From positions 9,506,432-9,570,431 of the forward strand of contig CAIIXF020000012.1 of the NCBI GenBank assembly GCA_903813345.2: 64,000 nucleotides of DNA, given 5' to 3'. Source of the stretch: Owenia fusiformis. Lineage: Eukaryota; Annelida; Polychaeta; Sabellida; Oweniidae. Of this stretch, positions 11,548 to 21,600 are shown in pieces. The notes beneath the pieces were generated by a model. That model searched no databases. It saw only the letters and a program-made list of their open reading frames with translations, and was not told where the DNA came from. The translations under genes were made by a program, and so were the position numbers. Numbering within the stretch: the stretch's first letter is position 1; each line of letters opens with the position of its first letter.

Positions 11548-12661
11548 ACCCCAAAAAAGGTTGTTTTGTTAGTCGATCTGACTAGAGGCAGCTGATGTAA
11601 ACGCTCAAGACACACCAGAGGAAGCACCCTACCCTTTTTTTTATCTAACAACATGGTGTATAAAAATACCAATAACATAAAACACTACTATAAAAAAATA
11701 TAAAGCCTGAATAAAAAATACAATGTTTATGCAATGTCATATTCTTACAAGGTGTAAACATACATATATATATATCTTTTATCGACTCTTTAGATGTCAT
11801 ATCTTGACATATTAGTCACTTAGGTAGAGCAGTTCTTCCCATTGTCGAGTTGAAGAACTGGTATCTTTATCCTGGCTAGAACCATAGACAATTCTAGCCA
11901 GCGCCAGCCTTTTATCGAGTTAGCAGCACTCTAGTAATCACATAAATGGCACAACTTGCCATTTCTTACGGACACCAACTTCAAAATGCCAAACACCAAC
12001 CACAAACCACCATACAAAAGTTTGAGGACCATAACTATATGTCACCACTTGTGATGGTTATGTAATAAACATATCACAGACAGAACAGCTAGAATTATTG
12101 AAATAAGTGAGATTGGCATTGCTCATAAAAGCAATTCTATTTTTTGTTGACTGCAAATTGATTTAATTTTGACTGCCATTCTAATTTGGCGGATAGATGA
12201 AAAATACAAATCAATACCAATTTTTTTAAATAATTAATCATCAGGGATTTCATTTTATATGGCTAAGCAGATTGTAATCTATGATTACTCACCTTTGCAA
12301 ATCCAGTACTTCAATTACAAAATACTTGAAGATTAAATTACGATCCATTTGAATGCAATCATGTGTTATCAACCCAGTTTGCTAGAGAAAAATGCAATTC
12401 AGCACTGTCATCAGATCTTTTATCAGCCAGTGCCCAAATTAAACAAGTTGAGCCAGAGGAGAGGACTTTTTACATTGTTGGGACAAGAAGCTTTTAAGTT
12501 TGATAAATGGACAATTATGGGAGACATCACATCCATTACATGTTTCTCCCTCACAGAACTCGAAACAGTATCTTAATGGAACATTTTTTCACCATTAAGA
12601 TTTTGTCTAAACCTATACATGCTAATATTGATTTTAATTTTTGGGAAATCAGTTCGGAACC
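11548..12661. other. Dispersed-repeat copy, no gene
   Basis: 11640-11760 and 11943-12060 match 15270-15375 and 15378-15490 (AAAGCCTGAATAAAAAAT, then the GCACAACTTGCCATTTCTTA block). The intervening 180 bp here, with CTAGAACCATAGACAATTC, is extra. 12530-12600 is an inverted copy of the sequence near 11230-11270 (GGGAGAAACA ... CGAGTTC). Confidence 0.5.
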
Positions 12662-12770
12662 ATGACAATGTATGTCAGGATATTGATTGTTCTTTGTCTG
12701 ATAACTTGTATTGCAACTGACTGTACGTTTTATAATGGCCTATGGATAGGTGATTGCAAGCTACCGAACG
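12662..12770 (+). CDS. First coding exon of a small secreted Cys-containing peptide, copy 1
   Basis: The ATG at 12662 opens 36 codons with a classic signal peptide (MTMYVRILIVLCLITCIATD) followed by CTFYNGLWIGDCKLPN. The exon ends one base into a codon at ...AACG, followed by GCAAGT, an unusual GC-type splice donor. Without splicing it stops two codons later. A near-identical copy lies 542 bp downstream with a normal GT donor at the same position. Conservation of the reading frame, signal peptide and donor position argues that this is a real exon. The downstream exon was not found and the family is not recognised. Confidence 0.5.
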
Positions 12771-13203
12771 GCAAGTGACATTTTTAATGTTTTGAGTTGA
12801 AAGGTGAAATTAACCGTAATTGCCATATTATCTGCTTTCGAAATGACATAACACATTGATTTTTTAAACTCTGCTTAGTCTTTAAAAGGTTGAAAAACAG
12901 TATCACATAAATACATAGGCATTTGGTGTGCATTTGGGATTTTTAGAAAATGGATGTGAAAAGGAATGACATGAGCCAGAAATATTTGAAAAATATTTGA
13001 AAAAAAAATTGGTTAGACTGCTCGCTAGATCTGATTCTCTCTTTAATGACCCTTGAAGATACTTCAAGTTGTTCCCAGCTAAAATCAATTTTTAGATATG
13101 TAAATAAATTGATCGTCTTACACTTTGTATAGGTAGGGGTGGTAGCATCTAAATCTATACATGCTAATATTGATTTTAATTTTTGGGAAATCAGTTCGGC
13201 AAC

Positions 13204-13312
13204 ATGACAATGTATGTCAGGATATTGATTGCTCTTTGTCTGATAACTTGTATTGAAACTGACTGTACGTTTTATAATGGCCTATGGATAGGTGATTGCA
13301 AGCTACCGAACG
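13204..13312 (+). CDS. First coding exon of a small secreted Cys-containing peptide, copy 2
   Basis: The 109 nt are the same length and phase as copy 1, again a signal peptide (MTMYVRILIALCLITCIETD) plus CTFYNGLWIGDCKLPN. Two amino-acid changes distinguish the copies (V10A, A18E). The exon is followed by GTTAGT, a canonical donor, where copy 1 has GCAAGT. A phase-1 junction just after a signal-peptide exon is common in secreted proteins. No following exon was recognised before the DIRS-like relic at 13470. Confidence 0.5.
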
Positions 13313-13469
13313 GTTAGTGACATTTTTAATGTTTTGAGTTGAAAGGTGAAATAAACCGTAATTGCCTAGTATCTGCTTTCGAAATGACATAACACATTGA
13401 TTTTTTAAACTCTGCTTAGTCTTAAAAAGGTTGAAAAACAGTATCACATAAATACATAGGCATGTCAAA

Positions 13470-14150
13470 TATCCTTCTGAATTATGTGATATGGCAAACA
13501 TTCCTTTCGATCCCATAACAATCAATCCTACATTAGCCATATCCAAAAGGGATTCTGCTACAGCTACCATTAAGGAAAGGGTTGTTAACAAGACTTTGAC
13601 TACAGTTACAAACACACCTGTCCTGCACCAAAAATCATCCCAGGTCCTCAGGTGGAAAGAACTATAAGCCTCAACATGCCAGCCAATTCAATGCCAAATC
13701 AGAGGAGAGACCACTCCAGTAAACATAACTTAACTTGAGTAGTATTTATATGGTTACAATATGGCCTTCCTGATTGATGGTTTTGCTTTGGATTCTCCTT
13801 TCCCTATTCATATTCCCACCTTGGGTACAACACTATATTCCCACCTTGGGTACAACACTGTTTACCCGAACTTGAAGTCAGTTAATGAGGCACCACATGT
13901 GATATCAGAGAAGTTGAAAAAGAACTTGACCATGGCAGATTGGCTGGCCCATTTAAACATCCACCCTTCCACTTGTACATTATATCCCTTCTCGGCATTG
14001 TCCATAAAAAATCCCTGGGAGATAAAGAGTTATCTACCATCTATCATTCCCAAAAGGAGGTTCCATTTACGATGGCATCCCCAATGATGAGGCCTCAGTA
14101 CAGTATGCCTCTGTAGACAAGGCTATAGATTTAGTAGTCTAGTTTTGCAG
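13470..14150 (+). pseudogene. Decayed DIRS-like (tyrosine-recombinase) retrotransposon RT fragment
   Basis: Near 13675 a frame reads QHASQFNAKSEERPLQ, like the zinc-knuckle tail preceding RT in DIRS-type elements (GxHxAxQC-AK). The open frame 13761-14087 then reads FLIDGFALDSPF, LKSVNEAPHVISEKLKKNL and STCTLYPFSALSIKNP, matching the start of DIRS RT (GF-LGF, SA--NP-VV-EKL-KEL, LH-SPLGVVPKK-PG). After a frameshift, YDGIPNDEASVQYASVDKAI matches the ND--I--E--SV-Y-SVD-AI block. It is short, frameshifted and without recombinase, clearly dead. The family call is from remembered motifs. Confidence 0.55.
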
Positions 14151-14358
14151 GGATTGAGCTAGATACCCTCTCCATGAAAGCTCATTTCCTTGCAGAAAAA
14201 ATTGACAAAGGCTTAACTCTGGTTGCTCTCAAGACCCACACCCCTGACGATTCCTCCTGCCCCAAAGCCAAGAAAACTACCAAGGGGTTGCTGTCCATCA
14301 TTGGGTTCATCAGTTTTGTTGCTATATTATCCCAAAATGAAAAAATGGTTTTGATAGC

Positions 14359-15150
14359 AATTCGTCCCCTTATTTCCACATTGTCATAATTGCATTTTTG
14401 CTGATATTGAGAAATCAGAGGTTGAAGATTCGGGGCTTCATAACTTCTGAGTAGTAATTTCTAGAAACTTCTTTTTTTGTTTGGGTAATCATGTGTATAT
14501 GTAAGCCTTGCAGAGCAAAAATCACTGATGAACAATTAAGAAAACACATCTTTTTATGGTTTTTTGTTTTTGAAATAACAAAATAACCCTGAAAACTGAA
14601 TTTTTATTCACTTCCATTTTGTTATTGTCCGTATACCATTAGTCTGCCCATCTAATTATACAGAATATAACTCATGTTCCATTTTGACTGGTAAAGGTAT
14701 AACAGGTCAGTAATTGATTAAGTTCACTGAATGAACTTTTATTTTATTTACAAATAATGTGCAAATCTGCTTTCTTTTGTTTGTACTACATGTTTAGTGT
14801 CATGATTTATGATCTCCTTTGTTAATTACCTACAAAATAAACTAGTGTGTGATTGTCCCATTATTTCCATATTGTTAAAACTATTAGTCACATGATCATA
14901 ACTATAAGTCACATGATCAAAATTATGTAATCTGATTAACTCTGCTGCGGATATGACAAGGTGGGCCTGAAGTTTTTTTCCTCATTTTGCCCTTATAACA
15001 ATGTGGCACTGTATATCTCCAAAAGGAGATGAGATCCATTGAAATGGACCTCAGAAATGAATTCCTCGTGAAAAATTGTGAAAGAACGTATCCTTATCTC
15101 AAAACCTGCAAAAAGTGAGTTATAACAATGTGGAAATAATGGGACGAATT
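14359..15150. mobile_element. Possible non-autonomous inverted-repeat element, ~790 bp
   Basis: The block begins AATTCGTCCCCTTATTTCCA and ends with the inverse, TGGAAATAATGGGACGAATT. A third copy of the motif (GTCCCATTATTTCCATATTG) sits inside near 14852. Its flanks (AAATGGTTTTGATAGCA to the left; CAACTCATAATGGGTGCATA to the right) are joined without the insert near 11318-11380, giving an apparent empty site. The target duplication could not be defined. No coding capacity is seen. Confidence 0.5.
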
Positions 15151-15372
15151 ATGGAGGTAAAAATGCATGACAAGTGTTCCAACTCATAATGGGTGCATAT
15201 CTCATTTGTGTGCAAATCTCACTTACCTTGATATATTCCCTGTGAATATACACCTCAGCTTACAGCTGGGAGTATAAAAATACCAATAACATATAACACT
15301 CCTATAAAATAAATGTAAAGCCTGAATAAAAAATATACAATGTTCATGCAATGTCATATTCTTACAATTTGT

Positions 15373-15490
15373 AAACATGCAAGATGGCACAACTTGCCAT
15401 TTCTTATAGACACCAACTACAAAACGCCGAACACCAAAAACCATATAAAAGTTTGAGGATCATAACTATATGTCACCACTGGTGGTAATT
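15373..15490. repeat. MITE-like dispersed repeat ending GTCACCACC/GGTGGTGAC (several copies)
   Basis: Representative of a ~110-bp family whose body reads GCCATTTGTTACAGATGCC, then AACACCAACCACC, then AAAAGTTTGAGAC and ATATGTCACCACTT. Copies lie at about 11943-12060, here, 16045-16172 (best, with 9-bp inverted ends), 17125-17166 (end only), 24555-24650, 26925-27010 and 34300-34430. Most are inside introns of the myosin gene. Confidence 0.6.
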
Positions 15491-15555
15491 AATTCATTCA
15501 TTGATGTGGTCGCCCCAGGATTCAATTGAGATGTCTGTAAAGTCATACCTGTGTG

Positions 15556-15624
15556 TTATACTCTGCTTCTCAGACTCATAACAGCCAAAGTCATCACATG
15601 CTCCAATATTAATGAGGGTAAGGA
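15556..15624 (-). CDS. MYO19: MYO19 exon 18 (candidate last exon)
   Basis: A strong acceptor (TTTTTTTCAG) is followed, in phase 0 from the preceding exon, by [22 protein letters not shown] and a TAA stop. Another frame stays open to a GT donor at 15549-15550 ([15 protein letters not shown]). The phase-0 reading is preferred, but similarity to known myosin tails is lacking. Confidence 0.45.
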   Translation of the reverse strand, partial: SLPSLILEHVMTLAVMSLRSRV

Positions 15625-18600
15625 CTGAAAAAAACAGAAAAATATAGTTTGAGTAAATTATTCCTCCTCCCAAAAACTGTATTATGCTATATTCTTATTT
15701 TATGGGGCATTTATATTGAAAAAAAACTACAGACCTTGATAGGAGACTTCATTCTTCTGCACATTTCTTGTTCTTGCATATCTTCGACAGCCATGTCAAC
15801 CATGCAGATTCCAAACTTATGTTCTGGTCAGTCTGTTCATTATGTGAGTGGTTGTCCAAAGTGCTGGCCTAATCAAATGTCATCATTGCCTTTCTAACAG
15901 CTCCTATAAGCTGATCCTCAAATCATTTGACATCTATCATGAAGCCTAATTGCATTTTGAAATTCTCATCCCCTCAAAAACTATGTTAAAATGTACATGA
16001 CCCAAAAACTTCAAAAAAGTGTACTGAATATAAGCCCAGATAAAAATAGGCATACATGCAAGAAGTCACCACCTGCCATTAATTACAGATGCCAAAACCG
16101 AACACCAACCACTGAACAACATCAAAATGGTTGGACACTATAACAATATGTCATCACTTCTGGTGGTGACATAAATGCATAAATAACTGCTCTCACAAGA
16201 AAATGAATAAACTCAACATCCTAAACAATTTCCATTCTAGCATTTATCAAATGTATTCAATCTAAAGATTTAAATAAAAAATATGATACTAAAAATGTCT
16301 GTATTAGTATGATTTAATGTAGGGAATACACTTTCAATGCATAAGATTATCTATTACATAGTGCAGGTTAATATCACAGATTATGGTCCTTATTTTTAAA
16401 GTCCTTATTAAAATGGTCCTCATTGTACCATTTGTTCTTTCATGTCAATATAATCACAGGGGAATGTTTATCACGTTATTTCAGGCAAGGCAGTCTGTAA
16501 GGCTACACTGTTTTTCCTTGGCAGACATACAATGTCCATATTTCAGCACTTGGCTGGGTTTTGTGTGGAATTTTATTGGCACCTATAAGATAAATACACG
16601 CTTAGAATGTTGCCATGGTAGACAGTAGCAGGTGTGCAAAGTTTCATATCAAAATTGAACTTTATACAGGAATTATGTGCTATGTGTATTAAGTCTATTT
16701 ATATAAGAATAATATAAGAAAAAAATCCATGATTTCCATAACATTAATATAGCAAGATGGAAACTTACTCTTGGCATTCTCCGTCGAGACATCAAATCAT
16801 TCTGAAACTCCAAATAAGGAATTCCTGGATAAGTTAACGTTTTATTGTCTCTAATCTCAAGCAGGACTCTTTCAACACTAATCAAATCAGTTACATTTCT
16901 CCAGAATTGAACCAGCAAATCAGGGTTGTTATCAGTGTTCTCCGTATGACTGTCAAATACATGGATTGCTAAATCTCCACGAGCCACAGCACTGCTTCTC
17001 GAATGTTTCAGTTTAGATTTTGGTTTTGGAGCAACTTTTGGAGGAACCTTCTTACAATCAGTCTGCAAAAGTCTCTTATCTGAAAGATGCCTCAACATCT
17101 TGCGGCACAGGTAGCCGCGGACAGCTGAAAAAAATAGCAGTGTGTTACCACTTCTGGTGGTGACATAAAAACACCATTTATATTTTTCTGAAAGTCATAT
17201 AGAAACAATAGAAAAGATTTTATTATGTGGCGACGACTTGAACTTCCGTGCACATCACCAATCAGCACAAGACAATGGCAGTACACTAAGTGTGATAAAT
17301 ACATGTAAAACAATACTTGTTTACATTCATAAATATGAAATGAGAACCCCTTTTTAACTTATCAATTGACTAAGGTTGTGTTCATACATTATGACGTTTT
17401 TTCAACATCGAGGCATTAACATTAATAAGAGATACCTGATTGTAATGTCACAAGAGCGCTAAGTCTCTTGGTCCGCTTGAACCTCCTCCAAGCACATTGG
17501 ATTGTAAACACACATTTGCAAACAATTTTTCCTCTCAGACACTCCAACTGCTCCAACTGAAATATTTTATGAAAAATATACTACTTAAAATATTCTCATT
17601 TTGGTCACCAAATTTTCAAATCTTTCACTCGTAAAATATCATTTGAAAAAAATAAAAGAGACATGTAGTACCCCCAAAAAAACTTAGATGCAAACTTCGA
17701 AATTCCCTCGTCTATCTCAAAATATGTGTCTTATGGAAGAACAAAACTTTCCTCGACCAACATTTCTACACCAAATAACCATCAAAAGGATGACAAAATT
17801 ACAATTTGAGATATATAAGCTCAAAAACCTGTCACTAAAACAATCTATTTTTGAAGTGACAAAATAACATAGTTATTAACCTGTCCATCCTTGAGAAATA
17901 TCTTTGTACGCCCAAACTGTTCCCGGGTAGCTTCTCTGCTAATTTGAGTCCCAAATGTCATCTGTAGCACTGTGGCGCAACATTTCCTACTGTGATCAAC
18001 ACTTGACAAACCTTAATATACGTTGAGTTCAAAATACTGGCATTAAAGATTAATATGTTGATACTTAAGGCAGAATTACATGTACACACTAATTATAATA
18101 TTTCACAAATCATTGTAAATACAATTATCTGACACCTAATACTCCATCTTGGGGGTCATAGCCACTACAACCTGTAAATATGTTTCATTGATTTTAATAT
18201 AAAAAAAACTGTAATTCTTTGCTGGAATGCATACTTGTTGACACCATTATTTTTGATATTTGATCAATTTGTTTACTGATACAAAACTAAAGGTTGGATT
18301 GGCCTCTAACACACCAGGACTTAACAAAGCGAAAGATCATATGGTGAAGATTTGGCTGATCCATCCATTCAAAAGTCACAAACAATTAAGTACCCATGAA
18401 TATGTATTCTTTATCGATGTGTAACCTGATCTTTTTAATTGGGTTTGATAGCAGTATTGAATATACAATTTTTAATGACAGGATCAACAAGTAAGTCATA
18501 ACATGTGAACCTAAAACACTAAAAAAACAAACTAGCACCAACCAGATCTTCGCCTGAGTCTTTTCTTAGGTGTGCTACTCTTCCTAGGGGTGAGTTTCAG

Positions 18601-21600
18601 TTGTTTTTGGTAGAGCAGATCTAGTGGTTCACACAGCAGCTGGTTCTCCTGATCCTCAATAGCCTCATTGTTGCTAGTATGATCTGCTGAAATCTTGCGC
18701 AGTTTATGATTACCCTCTTGATGGTGAATAATGAAGCCGTAACGTTGAATGAAATCTTGATATGTGAGGCTGAAAAGGAAAATAAAATTAACAAATCAAA
18801 AAATAGATACAGATAAACAAACATTCAATTTAAAATTCAAAATGGACACTGTCCAATGCAAGAAAAACATTTCACTTTTTGTGATTTTGTAACATGGGGT
18901 CTATGGGGAATCAACCCGAACTAGAAGTCGCATTTTCAAAAAAATTAAATTTTCAAAGTTGATGAACAATTTTCGAAACCATATTTCTAGATGTACTTTC
19001 CCATGTCGATTTCAAATATGACATCACTTTGACTGAATTTTGAATATTTAATGACGTAAATAAAGATTATTTCTACTCGTATCTAGTCTTTTGTAAAGCA
19101 TGCCCAAAATCTAATCTTATTTTGGCACTTGTCTGTTCTTGCATCCTTGAATTTTAAACAGGAACAATTTTCATGCTACTATTTTCTTTCATGCATTATA
19201 ATACTAATGTTATGGTACACACATTGTGTGTTGAGCTTGGCTCTGAATCAATTTCATATAATGATAATTTCCACAAAAAAAGGAAATAATTTTCAATCGC
19301 CAATTTCAGATTGAAATCTGATGTTAATTTAGTTATAGGCAAACTGCATTTATGCATTTTATGTTAAACAAAGTAAGCTATGTTACCTAGCAGGAAAAGC
19401 CTGTTTGCTGATTTGTACTGTTTCTAGAACACCACAAGCTGCTAATTGTTCCATAACAAATGGTCCATCAAAGACCCCTTGAACACAGTCCTCATTAGGT
19501 TTGATACATCTAATATAATGTGGTTCCATATATTCTAACCCTTTCAGGAGGCTGTCAAGGGATACCTTAAAAAAAAGGTAGTTTTTGTTTACTAAACTTG
19601 GAATAGATAGACATACAGGAGTAAAATTGACTTGAACCTATGAATTCCTGAAAAAGCCCCCCTCCCCCTAACTCTATCTTTGCCTAATGGAGTGCAGGGC
19701 TAATACAGGGGTTTGGTAGATGACCAAAATGCTGACATACCTTAAATTTTGAAAGTACAGTTTTCTTCTTTTTTCCTGGTTGTAAACTCTCAGACTTAGA
19801 TTCTCTGAACAATTCTTCTACCATGGAATCATGACTCGACTGCAGAAGTCCAAGCAACTCTAATGGAACATTGTCCTGAAACATGAACGGAAGAGATGGC
19901 ACTGGTATTTTTAAAATGTATCCTTATTTAAAAAAAAAAGTGTACACAATTTTCTTTGTCAGCTTCAGTTTGGCATATTTCACTGTCCTAACATGGTGAA
20001 ACAAGCTTGTTTCTATTTCTCCAAACAAAGGAAGAAAAAACAGGCCATTGGACATCAATGGAGAAAATTATCAGTATGGACAACATAAGTGGATATGAGC
20101 ATTGGTTAAAGAAATCGCAGGTTTTGTTTATTTGAAAATTGCGGATGGACAGATGATGCGTTAGTGGGTAATTCCTTAGACACAACATGTCTCAAAAATG
20201 TAATATTTTATTTTATTTGTTGAAACAATAACAAACCTTGTTTTTATCTAGCAAGCCTTCTAGTTTATATTGCACAGTAGCTGCATAATGTTTGACAGTG
20301 AACTGAGGGAAGCTCTGGCATTTGCTTAGAACATAATGACTCCTCCCTCCAAATGTTGTCTGTAAGCGTTCACTCAGGGCAGAATCATTTGATGGTCGGT
20401 TTAAACTGCATTCCTGCAAACATAATTGAAATATATTTTTAAGCCTTCACATTTAGGTTTTTTCTCAAGTGGGTGCAAAATTCTTATTTTCACAATTCAG
20501 TCCAAAATTGGTCAAAATATGCCAATTTTTCCTGATTTATCTCATTTTCAAGTGGGTACAAAACGATTTTCAGGTGGGTGCAAGCCTTTTTTTAAACCTC
20601 AGGTGGGTGCTGTGCCCACTTGCTTTAATGCTGGGGAGATCACTGAGTTTGTCGTTGTTGAAATGTGTTGAAGGTAATACAAATGAGGTACAACAATAAA
20701 TATACTCATCTGAATATATTTTCTCCTAAATAATTTAATGTTTTATTAAACTGCATACAACTTACTATAAATGAGTAATATATCATTTCATTATGGTAAG
20801 ACTTCATATACATACAAAATGAATTTGTAGATCATTTTCCTTTTATCACTCATTTGAAATACAATATCTGAAATATAAATGGATGTCACATGGATTTTAC
20901 ATTAACAATCACACAATTTACATAACTGTTTTTTAAATAAATGTGCTAAGACCTTACTTCATTGAAGAGACTGAACAAGCCAGGTGTCCCCTCCAGTAGC
21001 TGCAGACAGGCTGTGTTGTCAATGAACTCTGTAAATGACCAACTTATGGCTTCATTCTCATACTCCATCTAAACAAAGAAGTTAATGTACATCATAAGAA
21101 TGTGTAGCAAAGACAAATTATTCTTTATGGTTTGTGTAATATAAATTAATAACTAGAAAAACAGCAACTCCACGGAGTAGCAAATCCCACCGAATGGCAG
21201 TTGAGTTACCAAAGATCAGCCGCCATCTTAAAAAAAATTTCTCGAACAGAGCTACTGTGTTTCTAGGCATCGGCATATAAAATTTGAACCAAATCTGTTC
21301 ACTGGTATTTGACTTATCAAAGATTACGTTTTTTCTTATGAAAAATGGCTACCATTTTGAAATTCAGCCGCCATCTTGAAAAAAATTTCTCGAACAGATC
21401 TACTGTGTCCCTAGGAATCATCATATAAAAATGAGCCAAATCTGTTCACTGGTATTTGAGTTATCAAAGATTACGATTTTTACTAAAAATGGCGTCCATT
21501 TTGAAATTCAGCCGCCATCTTGAAAATTCTTTCTCGAACAGATCTCCTTTGTCCCTAGGCATCATCATATGAAATTTGAGCCAAATCCGTTCACTTGTAT

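Larger units (their letters stand above)
12608..13463. repeat. Tandem segmental duplication containing the secreted-peptide exon
   Basis: About 315 bp at 12608-12927 (CTATACATGCTAATATTGAT to AATACATAGGCAT) recurs at 13152-13463 with few differences. The duplicated block spans the upstream region, the exon and part of the intron. The copies are separated by about 225 bp of unrelated sequence. Confidence 0.9.

Noticed and set aside
11820-11930. Second tRNA-like sequence (GGTAGAGCAGTTC)
   Set aside because: An A-box-like start is visible but no acceptor stem or T-arm could be paired.
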